Positions 12,301 to 24,634 of a stretch of DNA of 64,000 nt are shown piece after piece. Position numbers and translations under genes: made by a program. Source of the DNA: Cryptomeria japonica (Eukaryota; Streptophyta; Pinopsida; Cupressales; Cupressaceae); NCBI RefSeq assembly GCF_030272615.1, contig NC_081411.1:157050971-157114970 (forward strand), given 5' to 3'. A model generated the notes under the pieces. That model was not told the DNA's origin. It searched no databases and saw nothing but the letters and a program-made list of their open reading frames with translations. Position 1 is the first letter of the stretch. Every line of letters begins with the position of its first letter.

Positions 12301-15300
12301 ATGAAATACAAGGCTCAAGAGTATGAGTATGCCCCAATGATCACCACCATGATTCCAGAGGTTCATGATACCAAGATTGGGCATATTAATTTGCAGGAAA
12401 TCAAAAAGTTCTTCATGGAAGGCGACAGATCAAAGTTGTCCTATAGAGTGGTAGGAAGCGGCTTGATTGAAGCAACATGTTTTCCCATATCAATTCAATG
12501 TACAGATTTGGTACTAGAATGCTCAAAAAGATATAATCTAGATGCAAGAGAGATAAGAGCTGCAGACGGATCCTTAATGGCCAAACTTGATGGAATTTCA
12601 ATAGCTATTATTCTTCATTTGCCATATAAGGAGAAGTTCACTCACATCGATAAGCAAAAAGCTTACAAATACTTCAGTGATAATAGAAGCAAATGCCTCA
12701 ACAATCTGGCTAAAGAATGGATAATTGCGCCACGGGGAGGACAGTCTCAGCTTCCAAAAACACTCCATCGTTCTCTTTTCATCAAAGAGATTTGTTACTC
12801 CATAGAGTGACAGGAAGTCCTGACTCCACTGAGTTTGAAATGTGGATGTATCTCTTCATAATAGTCATCTCTACTGGTAAGCAATTCATTGACTGGGGCC
12901 ATCTCATCAGCAACTGCATACATGACCAGTTAGTGCACTTCAAAACAAGTCAACGCTTCCATATGATCTCTTACTTGATATATGCTATTGCTAATTTGAG
13001 GTCATGGCTAGGGTTAAGTACTAATGGTGTCCTAAATCAAGAAACTCAAGTTTACCATTATTACAAGCAATTGCAACTTGAGGAAAGCTTTGTGTATTTC
13101 AGGTGGGTGAATGATGCTTTCACAATGTGGGCAGTAAGGTTATTACAAGGAGACATTGCCACTAGAATATCAATGGAAGTTGCTAAATTGATAAAGAAAT
13201 ATGGAAGTTTCTTCATCTAGTTTCCGAGATTTACCTATCTTCGAGTAGGAGGATTTGAAGGTTATCCACACAAGCTACCCAGATATGTTGATGATAAGCT
13301 CATTTTAGTTGAGCTTTGTCGGCAATTGGTTTCAGTTCAAAAGAAATGTAGAGATAGAAAGAATAAAGGGGTAGCCTTTCCCATTTGTCTCGGGCACTAT
13401 AGGTGTGATTCAAGTTCAAGAGCAGATGAGACATAAAAAGCTTTATCCAAGATCAATTTGTATCCATACCAGATGAGGTTCCCTTTTGATAGCAAGGATT
13501 ATGTCAAGAGTAGCTTAAAGTTAGGTCCTGGCTATTTTCATTTTCCTAATCTCGAAGACTTTTGGGAGGATTGCGAAGACGAGTTTGAGGTTAGAAAAAG
13601 AGATTGGACAAGGTTGACTTTGAAGCAAATGAATGATTTCAAGATGGATTGGACCATACAAGGCATTGAAGATGATGGATCTGATTTGATTGATCCTATC
13701 TATTTTGAGCAAGTCTAGTCCCAACCACTTCCCAATTTGAATTGGGTAGATCCAGAATTGAGAGATGTCAGAGAAAGAACAAGTTTTGTAATCAAGAATT
13801 CTAAAGCCTGGATTAAGAAGAAGATTACTCAAATGACTGCTACCAGGCCAACAAAGGAAACTCCAAGAAGGAAAGGAAGTCAGATTGAGAGCTCTACGTC
13901 ACTGCATTCTTCCCATACTCCAGCTAGGGATACTCCTTCTTACCAGAATACTCAAGAAAGTGATGGAGATGAAGACCCTCCAAGGAGGAACAATCTTTAG
14001 AACACATGTGGTGATGAACCTCAACAAAAGAGGAAGAAATCTAGAGAAAAAGACATAGAAGAAAATTCCATTGCAAGTCAAGTAAAGGATCAAGTTCCAG
14101 TGGAAATTTTGGATGACACAAGATTTGATGATGGAATGCATTCCATATCTCCCTCAGTTCCTATTGAATCCCTACGACAAGAAGCAAAACAAAATACTTT
14201 AGTCATGGATTCATCATTTCCAAGCAATCCAAGCGATCAATTTGAAGAAATCAGAAAGGTGACAACAACACTGGTAGCAAGACAAGAAATCATCCAAGAG
14301 TCTATAGAAAATTCTTCTTTCCCATGGTTAGAACAAAGTCTATTGAAGAAGAGGAAGGTAGAAAAGCTAGTGGTACCTGAATTTAGTAGCATATCTGATC
14401 TTTTTGGAAGAGCTGAAAAACCGAAGAAACTCAAAGTATCCTCAAGAATAAAGACTAATCCAAATTCAAAGAATATGTGCTTAGAGATTGCTCAACCCAT
14501 ATCCGAGAAGGATACAAATGAGGCCACCTCTGTAGACTTTGTTGTGACAAAGATTGATATGGGACCTTCTTCTCATGAGTCTGATATTCAGAACTTTAAT
14601 GTGATGGAAGCCAGAATGGTGGAGAGAAGTGAAAAGGATAAGCAATCCAAGGATCAATTGAAACAACAAGTGCACACTTTGTCTTCTTACTTGAAATCTG
14701 TGGTTGATACCTCTACTATGCCACTAAGTGTAGATCGTTAGCCAATTATATTGACACCAGAAGGAGAAATTGAAAGGAATGTTATGGATAATCTTCAAAA
14801 GTACCAAGCCTATGGAAAGGTAATTGAAGGTTGGGTAGAAAAGGTCAAAACTCTTGCATGTGATTTCCTAGTCCAAGCAAAATCTATCCATGATGAGGCC
14901 TTAATAAAGAAAAATACTATTGAGCAAGACTTGAAGAATGTCAAGAAAGAGGAAACAACTTGGAAGGAAATTGTGAATGATTTCAAACAAATGATAGAAA
15001 TTGGAATGGACACCCTTGCAACTGAGAAAATCCTGCCTAGTAATGAAAAAGATTATCTAGAAATATGGATAGAAAGCATTAACTAGAAACTAGTGATCAT
15101 AGATCAAGTTTCATCAGAATTAGAAAAGCTCATGCTTTTATGTGATCAAGTGTGTACCAAACTCCAAGGACAACTCACTACTCTTCTCCCAGATGTGACA
15201 TTGATGGAAGATTTGCAGGTGTTACAGAATAGCTTCCAGAACATGGTAGATCAGCAGCTTTTTAACAGGACAAACTTCAATGAAAATACCATGGAAAAAT

Positions 15301-15551
15301 TGATTGATTTTTACTCTTCCTTGAGAATCTCTATGTCTCAGATACTCAGCATGGTGACAAAACTAAGTGGCGTTTATAGAAACTTGAAGACATGGAAAAT
15401 GAGGATAGCCAACATCCTAATTCCCAAAGGAAAATCTGTCACTTCAGCCATCCGACTTTTCAGAATCTTTAGAGACAAAGGACCTGGACAACATAATGTG
15501 CCTACAGAAATGACAGCCTCATCGGCAATGCAAGGAGTTAGCTTAGAATAA
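12301..15551 (+). pseudogene. Decayed ~1080-codon ORF of unknown family with coiled-coil C-terminal half
   Basis: Starts MKYKAQEYEYAPMITT. Frame 1 runs to about 12,780, one frameshift follows, and frame 3 then continues to 15551 with six in-frame stops (TAG at 13218, 13716, 13998, 14739 and 15084; TAA at 13434). Blocks in order: an N-terminal globular part (SYRVVGSGLIEATCFPISIQ, LAKEWIIAPRGG), a Trp/Tyr-rich middle (STEFEMWMYLF, IANLRSWLGLS, RFTYLRVGGFEGYP), a basic/Ser-rich linker near 13830-14050, then about 400 residues rich in Lys/Glu/Leu heptads. I do not recognise the family. The middle resembles in style the env-position ORF at 46022, so a retroelement origin is likely, but an expelled plant mobile-domain protein is possible. 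AATAAA follows at 15677. Confidence 0.6.
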
Positions 15552-16340
15552 GTGCAGAGTTGCATTTTGTATAGTCTTCATTTTTGTTTTGTTACTCGCA
15601 TCATGTTTTTGTCTTTCTTTGTAAATAACTCTCATGATTGAGTTTCCTTTCTCTCATCTCTATTTTTGTATTGTAATAAAGGATAATCTTGGCTCTTTTC
15701 ATATGAGGTAGTTATCCTAAGTTCTCATTTTGGGTAGTTATTCTAAGTAGTTATTTCTCCCAAAGTTGAGGAAGTTATTTCAAGTAGTTGAGGAAGTTAT
15801 AAAGTAGTTATAAAGGTGGTTAGGGTAGTTACCTCAGGTGGTTACCACTTCACCTATATATACCTCATTATTATTCAATGTGAGGGGATTTCCACTTTTT
15901 CACAAGCTTTGTATAAGAGACTTGGATAGTGTTATTCAAGCAATTAAGCAATATAGATCAATTTGGATGTGTGTTCAACTTATTCTCATGGGTTATTATC
16001 AATGTTCTTATGTTTAATTGATGATTACCTAATGCTTTCCCTTTAACATTGAATGTGAAGAAGTTTATTTCAAGTTGTGGTATCTCAAACTTGATTATAT
16101 GGAATTTATTTTAATCTAGATTCATATCTTGTATGGCGTTCAATATTTCTTTATTGTTTGTTCTTTAAATTTTTGAAAAATTCAAATACCCCCATTATAC
16201 GAGGGAGCTGCCCCTCTCAAACGCAGAGAAGAATTACCATTTCTTTGTGATTCTTCAACTGTTGTGAACGCTTTGTTGCTAATTACAGGGCAAAACAGAG
16301 TTTTTCAAGAAAGTTTCTTAAAGAAACAAATCCGTTTACC
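15552..16340 (+). promoter_or_regulatory. LTR-like promoter/U5 region with TATA box
   Basis: No coding sequence. Contains AATAAA (15677), a run of short GTAGTTAT-type direct repeats (15700-15840), TATATATA at 15855-15862, and a downstream stretch ending GCCCCTCTCAAACGCAG near 16,225 that looks like U5. It could be the 3' LTR of the element with the 12301 ORF or a fragment of another LTR; I saw no PPT before it and no sharp edges. The junction with the copia protease lies between about 16,290 and 16,349. Confidence 0.4.
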
Positions 16341-16348
16341 AACAAGTT

Positions 16349-17554
16349 GACAGTGGCTGCTCTAATCACATGACTGAAGACAAGAAATTTTTTATCAAGG
16401 TTGATAATTGGGATGGCAGTTCTGTCCATTTTGGTGACAACTCCTCTATCAAGATTAAGGATCGTGGTACATTGAATATTGATGGAAATATCAAATCTCA
16501 TGATGTGTACTATGTGGAAGGACTAAAACATAATCTGCTAAGTGTAAGTCAGATGTGTGACAAAGGATACAAGTTCACTTTTGACTCTACCAGTTGTCAG
16601 ATAAGAAAGCAAAGCACTGGTCAGGTAATAGCAGAGGGAAAGAGAACATATGGTAATGTCTACAATATGAAGGAATGCTATGAGTCCCAATGCATATTGG
16701 GATAGGTTGATGAAATATGGTTGTGGCATCAGAGATTAGGTCATGTGAATTTTAATAATTTGGTGAAGATAAGTAAAAACCAGTATGTGAGAAATAATCC
16801 ACAAATAACTAAACCAATAAGTACCTTTTGTGATGAATGTATCAGAGGTAAGAAAATTAGAGTGAGATGCAAAATGAAAGAGTATAATACCTCAAGACCT
16901 CTAGAGTTAGTACATATAGATTTGTGTGGACCATCAAGGACAATGGCGTTGACCAGTGAGAGATACTTCACGCTATTTATTGATGACTACTCAAGGATGA
17001 ATTGGCTAACATTTTTGCATGAAAAATCACAAGCATTTGAAAGATTCAAAATTTTTAGAAGGATGGTTGAAAAAGATAGTGAACACTGGTTAAAGTGTTT
17101 AAGATCAGACCGAGCTGGAGAATATTATTTAAATGAGTTTATTGACTACTGTGAGAAACATGGAATCCAAAGACAGTATTCAACAACAAGAACACCACAA
17201 CAGAGTGGTGTGGCAGAAAGGAAGAATAAGTCTGTAAAGGGAATGACTAGAACAATGTTGAAAGAGGTTAGCATACCAGATACTTACTGGAAGGAAGAAG
17301 TTCATACTGTTGTCTATACATTAAATTGGGTACAACTAAGAGTAAACAGTAGAATGACTCCCTATGAGCTATGGCATAACCGAAAACTATCACTCAAGCA
17401 TTTTAGAGTGTTTGGAAGTAAGTGCTTCATCAAGAGAGATGCTGATGGATTAGGATTTTTTGATTCCAGAAGTGATGAAGGAATCTTCTTGGGTTACTCA
17501 ACCAAGAGCAAAGCCTACAAATGCTACAACAAGAATTTGAAAAAAAATGGTTAA
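16349..17554 (+). pseudogene. pol: copia protease and integrase
   Basis: The first codons give the protease motif DSGCSNHMT, with the catalytic Asp at 16349. A long open stretch follows and ends in TAG at 16703-16705. In the same frame comes the GAG-pre-integrase zinc region (WHQRLGH-N ... CDECIRGK, an HHCC finger) and the integrase core: VHIDLCGP (first Asp), LRSDRAGEY (second Asp) and SGVAERKN (Glu), so the DDE triad is intact. The core ends with FGSKCF and FLGYSTKSKAYKC, the usual C-terminal copia signature. Two TAA/TAG codons and a frame change lie after 17554. Integrase would insert cDNA into the host genome; here it is truncated and broken. Confidence 0.9.
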
Positions 17555-17789
17555 TAGTATACATGTGAGAATAGATGAAGACCTACATAAGAAGAATTTG
17601 CATCGACATCCTATATGATGTTTTAGATGATGAGCATGAAGATCAATCTGATAGTGGACTAGTAGAGGAAGCACCAAGCAAGAACTCAAACTAGTATGTG
17701 TAGAAGAATCATTTAGAAGAAGGGATCATAGGTTATAAAAATGAAGGTGTGCAAACCTGAAGAGGACTAGCCAAGAATAATGAGAAGGT

Positions 17790-19350
17790 AAATTTCTACC
17801 TCATAACAGAACTTGAACCCAAAACTTTTGATGAAGCTAGCAAAAGTGAGAAATGGGTAGATCCCATGGATGAAGAGTTGAAACAAATTGAGAAGAATCA
17901 AACATGGGAACTTGTTCCTAGATCAAAAAAAAAAAATGTAATAGGTACCAAGTGGGTCTACCAGAATAAGATGAATGAAGAAGGCAAGATAATCTAGTAT
18001 AAAGAAAGGTTAGTTTGCGAAGGGTATTCTCGAGTGGAAGGTATTGACTTTGAAGAAACCTTTGCACTGACTGGTAGGATAGAGGCAATAAGAATGTTCT
18101 TAGCTTTCTCTACCTATAAAGGTTACAAGGTCTACCAAATGGATATCAGATCTACTTTTTTGAATGGTAACCTTGAAGAAGAGGTGTATATGGAACAACT
18201 AGAGGGTTATCTTTTACATGATAATGAGATTTTTGTATGCTGGTTAAAGAAAGCCTTGTATGGTTTGAAGCAGACTCCCAGAGCATGGTATTCTTGGTTG
18301 GATAAATACTTGAAGGAGAAAGGATTCCAGAAAGGGAATGTAGACAACAACTTATACATAAAGATAAATGGAGACCATATGATCATAGTTGTTGTGTATG
18401 TGGATGACATTATAGTTTGTGGAGACAAGGACATCATGTGCAAAAAATTTATAGATCAGATAAAGACAAAATTTGAGATGTCCATTCTAGGTGAGTTGTC
18501 CTATTTTATTGGTTTACAGATCTCATAGGAAGAGAAAGGAATTTTTATCTCTCAAACCAAGTATGTTAAAGATATGTTGAAGAAGTTTCAAATGGAGGAT
18601 ATCAAACCAATACGTACTCCTCTGGTTACCGGTTGTAAGTTGAGAAGACTAGATAAGTCCCCAAAAGTTGAGCAAACATTGTATAGGTATATGATTGGTA
18701 GTCTGTTATATCTAACAACATCTAGACCAAATATTGTATAAGATGTTTGAATGGTAGAAAGATTCCAAGATGATCCTAAGAAATCTCACTTAAATACTAT
18801 TAGGAGAATCTTCAGGTATTTGCAAGGAACTATCAGTTATGGCCTATGGTATCTTAAAAAAGGAAACTTCTCTTTGTGGGCTTATACTAATGCAGATTGG
18901 GTAGGATGTATTGATGACCAGTACAGAACAAGTGGTGGTGCTTTCTACTTAGGAGACCAATTAGTATCATGGCATAGAAAGAAGCAAGACTCGGTGTCAT
19001 TATCCACTGCTGAAGCCGAATATATAGCTGCTGCTACATGTTCACAAGTGCTATGGATGAAGTAGACATTGAAGGACATACAGGTGGAGATACTAGATCA
19101 TATTCCAATCTAGTGTTATAACTCAAGTGCAATCAACATCTCCAAGAATCTAGTTTTGCACTCAAGAACAAAACACATTACAATCAAGTATCACTTCTTG
19201 AGGGAGAAGGTAGCAGACAAGGATGTCACTGTTGAATATATTCCAACCACTGAGCAGATTGTTGACATATTTAACAAGCCATTTCCTTTGGGCCCATTTG
19301 AGTACTTGAGACAAAAGATGGAAGTTGTCCCACCATCTAGCAGCACTTAA
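17790..19350 (+). pseudogene. pol: copia reverse transcriptase and RNase H
   Basis: Frame 1 from about 17,790 to 19,350. RT motifs in order: WVDPMDEEL, GTKWVYQNK, ERLVCEGYSR, FEETFAL, YQMDIRSTFLNG (catalytic Asp in MDIRS), YGLKQTPRAWY and YVDDIIV at 18397, so the catalytic aspartates are present. RNase H follows: TNADWVG, TSGGAFYLG, SWHRKKQ and STAEAEY. The first RNase H residue of the DxD-type motif is Asn (AAT), a likely inactivating G-to-A change. In-frame stops lie near 17997 (TAG), 18526 (TAG), 18739 (TAA), 18748 (TGA), 19063 (TAG) and 19111 (TAG). The frame ends MEVVPPSSST before the PPT array. Confidence 0.9.
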
Positions 19351-19369
19351 ATGAGTAGTAGGATGTATG

Positions 19370-19568
19370 GTTTAGGGGGAGTCAACAATTGTTACTATCC
19401 TATGACCTTTGAATCATGAAGCATGGACACAGGGGGAGAATGTGTCTTAGCTGGTTGTAGACAAGGAAGAGATTATTGGTGTTAGACAAAGGTTTCCTTT
19501 GTCATTACTATCAAAGGGGGAGAGAAACCGAAAAAGATAAAGTTGACGTCAATGCCAAAGGGGGAGAT
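19370..19568 (+). other. Array of four polypurine tracts before the 3' LTR
   Basis: Four AGGGGGAG-type purine tracts (near 19374, 19430, 19513 and 19557) occur within 200 bp after the pol stop. The last (AAAGGGGGAGAT) directly precedes the LTR start at 19569 and is the one that sets the plus-strand primer. Repeated PPTs are a known hallmark of Sireviruses. Confidence 0.75.
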
Positions 19569-20527
19569 TGTTGGCATTGAGTTGTCATTGATGTCAATTG
19601 GTATTACAGGATACCAGTAGGGTAGTCAACCCGATATGAAGAAAATTTAACTGACATAAAGGAGATTAACATGAAGGTATGCCAATCAGTATGATGTAAG
19701 CCAAGGAGGTATTGAGATTCTCAATGACATCACTAGTAAGAGGTGATATGAAGTGGTGTATTGGTATGACAAGTTGTAACCAGTATGTAGACTGGTTGTT
19801 TGCTTGTGATAATGTTAGTGACAAAGAGATCACAAAACCACCAGAGGTGAAGTTTAGCTACCAGTGTAGTGTATGTTGTTGAATAGCAGTAGGAGAAGGT
19901 TTCACCAGTAAGGGATTGTCCTAGTATGAGTTTGTTGAATTCTCAAACTGACCCTATGTCGGTGAGTTGAGTGTATGTTGATGTGAAGCCACATGGAGCT
20001 GAGGTGGCGAGCATGCAGAGGTCGGTGAAGTTTCCATCGACATGGTTGTTGGAGAATTTAATCAACTTTAAATGAAAATGCCACAAATCATAGGTCGATA
20101 ACAGATTAATGTGGCTCAAGGAAGAATGAATGACAGAGGAAGATTAGGAAGTTTTTGGTGCCTAGATCGAAGCAAGGAAATCAGATTCTAATAGGACCTC
20201 AAGAAGGAAATAGTTGGGTCATAAATTAGTTGACAGATTTCAAAGCTGGAAATAATGGTCGGGTTTGTTATTTTTGGCAAGCATACTTTGGACTGGTGAA
20301 AAATGCATGATGGCTTATTCCTCCAAGGCAGGTGTGCAATCCAAGGCAGATTGGATTAGATTGGATGCAAATTTGGTCAGTAGAAGGAAACCCTAGCCAC
20401 CCTCTATTTTAATTGATTCTTGGCAGGAAAAAATCAGTTTAAGTATGATGACTTAGGATAGATATTTGTGAATACTGAAGGGTGAAATAGAGAGTGAAAT
20501 TGCTATCTGAGAGATGAAGAGAACAAC
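19569..20527 (+). repeat. 3' LTR of Sirevirus-like element, first part
   Basis: Starts TGTTGGCATTGAGTTGTC directly after the PPT. Continues after the LARD at 32431. Total length without the insertion is about 1892 bp. The end of this part and the start of the second contain two tandem copies of a ~179-bp unit beginning AATTGATTCTTGGCAGG. Confidence 0.85.
20523..20527. repeat. Target-site duplication (left) of LARD 1, ACAAC
   Basis: ACAAC directly before the LTR start; the same five bases follow the LTR end at 32426-32430. Confidence 0.9.
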
Positions 20528-23500
20528 TGTAATGCCCCGCCAGGAAACCCCGAAGGGATAAGCCAAAATACAAGAGAGAGTGCAACAATTTTTTTTTTTA
20601 AAGATACACCACATAAGATACAACAAGATATCAAAGATTCAGATTACATAGCGGAAGACATCAACTAACACCTAAAGAGTTCCCCAATGAGATTACTTAA
20701 ATTTCACAATTCACTTAACTCACACAATTAATCCAATAAGCTGATTATCTTAACAACGAGATAATTCTTAATCAGGATAATTTCTTTCAATAGATGGAAA
20801 TATAAATCACAAGCAAAGATTCATCCATTAAGATCTATTCAAAATCTTCAGTCAAGCTTTTCATTTAAAATTACAAGCCAAACATCTAATATTCTAACAC
20901 ACTAGAATTTCATCATATACATATGAGATCTTTTCAAGCATACTTAATTTCCTTAACAACAACTGAATATATTCCATTACTCTAAGTTACATTCTTTCAT
21001 ATTCCAATTTAATACATTTTAAAAGATGATTGCATATAAGCATCTACAATAAATCTCATCTAACCCACTTATGCATTCGATCAAAAGGCATTCAAGAAGA
21101 ACTGCATTTAAGCATTTAAAGTTAATTCCTTTTATCCACTTATCCATTCTAACATAAGCTAATCATACATGATAAAGCTGAATAAGGGAAACATAAGAGA
21201 ATAACATCACATAACACCATAATGATCTCGGAGTTCACCCCTAAAGGGCTACATCTCCGGGTCTACTTAACTGCAAGACCCCTCTGATACATAATAAAGT
21301 TAAGAGTACAAGAGGTTACACCATTACAATCTGGCATCAAGGCGAAAATAAACAATATACACACGACCACATCGGTCAATTAATACATAAATGATGCTTG
21401 AAAAGGGAAGGATCCAGCTGAACATAATCAAAGCTAATACAAAGGTCCAGAAGAGCATCCACAAGACTGAGCCATCACCACCCAAGGTCTAACATGAAAC
21501 CGATACTCACAAGGGTAGAGACAAAAGGACGACCCACAAAGGTACTCCTAACAGGACAAACGACAACACACTAGCGAACATAGGGACAAGTGTCATCACA
21601 CAACCTGGTACGGTTACCATGGTAGGTCTTCATAGGTCCCGGCCCCATACACTGGGTTACCTTGGCAACCTAATCTGAGCCTCCAGCCCATCCAAGCCTC
21701 ATGTGGACCCACACATCCTCTCGTGAAGACAAGGATGGTGGTTTGCCATTTCAGGCCTTCTCACAGCATGTCGAGTCTATGTTAGCACTCGTCCCATGTG
21801 TGAGGCACATTATCTTACTTAGAGATTACATTCTAATCTACTGTTAAGTTATCACTTATTAGACTCACTTTCGACGGGTTACCCAGCAGCCACTTTGGGC
21901 GCGGCCCCCAATCGAAAGCCAGTTTCCCATACAACACTAGACTACACTCAGACGAACTCAAAACCCAAGGAATACACATGGTCAGACGAACAGAGTTCAA
22001 GAAGGAGGGACCAACCATCTGGTCAAACACGACTCATCATTCGACACCTACACAAAGGATATGACCAAATATGACACAACCACAAAACAACAGTCAACTC
22101 AAAACCGAGGACAGAAACAGGTACCCCAAATCATTCCATACGACAGGGACCTATCAAACAAAGCAGTCTTGCCATTTCATAATTTAAAAGCGAATACAGA
22201 AATTAAACTCGCATAGGTAATATTCAACAAATACAATCTTTCCGAATTGATCTAAACATTAAAAGTCGATCAGGTTTTCTACATGATCTATATCAGATTA
22301 CAATTATCTACCTCATCTAGGAATAGTTTGTTCTTGGTTTTCTAACTCTCTAAGGTTCAAAGCATCGAACAGACATATTAAGCCATAATGAGTTCTTAAA
22401 CCAAATTCATATTAATAAAACTCAGATAACCATTACTCAATTAAATAAGATATTAAATCTCCAATTAAAACATCACTGACATACTGGTTCGATATCAACC
22501 TCTACAGTATCATATTTCCAAGCCCAGTTGCTCTATACGGATCACGGAAATATAAATATATAAGGGAATCCAAAAATTAACTGTTAATTAAAGAGTATAT
22601 TTATTATTCCACGATAAATAAAATATACACAATTAACGACTGATAGTGCACAATAACCTAATTAATTATTAGTTAATATATAATTATTAATCTTTATTAA
22701 TAAAATATATTTTACTAATAATTAATGTATTGCACCAATTTCAAATTAAATATCCATTAGTTTATATATATATATTAATTTCCATTAATAATATATATAT
22801 ATATAAAATAATAATAATTAATTGAAAACTTTATTTTAAACGAAAATACTTTTAATTTAATAAATTTATTTATTAATTTATTTTTTTCTTAACTAAAAAA
22901 AATAAAATAAAAAAAAACAAATTAAAAGAGGGGGGGGGGGGGGGTTTCCACGTGGACCCCACGTGGTCCCCCTTGGATAGCTCACATAGCCCCCAAGGGA
23001 ATGCGCTGCTTCCCAAGGGAGCACACAACATTCCCCTAAGGGAGCGCTACTGTTCCCAAAGGGAAGCATGCAGCTCCCTTGGGCTGCGCTGCTATCCCAA
23101 TGGGATACGCAGTTTGCCATCAAAATATAAATTATTTTCTTTTTTTTTTATAATTGATTATCATTTTTAAAACAAAACTGCTTATTGTGTTTTACATAGT
23201 CTAAAAAAAACAGTCTCCCAGAGACTAACAGAAATTATTTATATATATATATTTTTTTAAAACCAAAACCCCATTGATATATTTTTAAACTACCCAGAAC
23301 AGGGAAGGGGAAAATTTCTCCAAAAACCAACAGCATATTTGCCAAATAAAATTGATCTTCACAAATTTAACATCTAATTTGCCAAACCCCCAACTAAATT
23401 TCAAATTTTATTAATTTTAAATCATTCTTAGCAACCAGAAATTGATTTGAAAACAAAGAATGAAATCAAAGAGGGATAATTTCAAGATCTTATTCCCATT

Positions 23501-24623
23501 TTACTCCAATAATCAATCAAACCGATTTTTCAATAACAAATTCACTTCTTTCAACCAGAACAGTAAATTCTTTTGGCAACAAGAACACAATTTAGAATCC
23601 TACCTTCATACGCAATCCTGGTAGAGATTTACTGAAGAGCCCAACCTGCAAGCTCAAGAATTCCTCCTCCTTCCAGAATCCCCCAAATTTCAACCAAAAA
23701 CTTTCTCCAATCAAATATTTTCCAAAAATGCCCATCCTCCAAAATTTCCCAAAATTTAGGTTATATGGAAGAGTTGACCAAAATTCCATTTTTGGAATTA
23801 AAATTTTTATTTTAAAAATAATTCTCAAATTAATTCTTTTCTAACTATATCAACAATTAAATTGCTTTCCAATTAAAAATTGATTTTTCTCATTTAATTG
23901 AAATTTAACCTTTCAAATTTAAAAAGCCAACAGAATACAATTAAATCTATTGCACTTAAATACAAAACTTTCTTTTCAACAGCATATCCAAAATGCATTT
24001 AATATTCAAATCACCCATTTAATTGAACTTACTCCGAATTTAAAACGAGCAATCCAATATCAACAAAAATCGCATAACGAAATCCTGATTAATCAAGTCC
24101 ATAATCTCTAATGCACAAATACATATTTAATCAAAATAATTACTAAGGACTAATTAATCAATTTAACCATACACACCAAGCACGCAAATCGAGAAGGTCA
24201 ACCAAACAGATGACTCGCAAACCCAAACAAAAAAGGGATTACCGACGACGACTGACGATGCTCACTTGAGCACGACTAAGGTCAACTAGGGTCTTACGAC
24301 CACCTAATCCAACTCTAAGGATTAAAAGAGGTACACTCAAACCTGCAAATCCAGGTGAAGACGAATCTCGCACTCATGCGGCATTGTACCTGAAATCTCC
24401 TACAACCAAGAGTCATACATGCATACATATATAAACTTAATGAAAGCGTTAGCCCGATATTAATACCACGAAATAGGAACACTTAACAACTTGCATACAA
24501 CTAGTGTGGGAACCACATCAACAGCTATGCATTAAATCAAACATCTGACTATAATCATTATATTAAAATAAACTAACCAAGATTAAACCAAGATTAGAAA
24601 CTGATTAGGGCAGGGGTACTACA
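20528..24623 (-). repeat. LARD 1, left LTR (3' LTR in sense orientation)
   Basis: 4096 bp, ends TGTAATGCCCC (plus-strand left) and GGGTACTACA (right). Contains a conserved ~330-bp module (about 21,500-21,900), the GC-rich dyad array at 22945-23116 with two G-boxes, and AT-rich flanks. Small ORFs inside are not conserved in the second LARD. Confidence 0.93.
22945..23116 (-). repeat. GC-rich phased palindrome array in LARD 1 left LTR
   Basis: CCC-N2/3-GGG palindromes spaced about 21 bp apart, linked by GC(T/A)GCG-like words, inside a region otherwise close to pure A/T. Two CACGTG G-boxes at 22949-22954 and 22960-22965 and a G15 run (22930-22944) adjoin it. Confidence 0.85.
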
Positions 24624-24634
24624 TTCTCCCCCCC
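24624..24634 (-). other. Polypurine tract of LARD 1
   Basis: TTCTCCCCCCC on the plus strand, i.e. GGGGGGGAGAA in sense orientation, abutting the 3' LTR start TGTAGTACC. The same tract is at 60859-60870 in copy 2. Confidence 0.9.

Noticed and set aside
22893-23170. Overlapping 60-76 codon ORFs on both strands across the GC-rich array, repeated in all four LARD LTRs
   Set aside because: They reflect palindromes and lack of stops in GC-rich DNA; similar peptides on both strands are expected from inverted repeats. Conservation is that of the LTR.
23592-23828. 78-codon minus-strand ORF, also at 31394-31630
   Set aside because: Shared only because the two LTRs of LARD 1 are near-identical; the matching place in LARD 2 (about 53,720-53,960) is disrupted.
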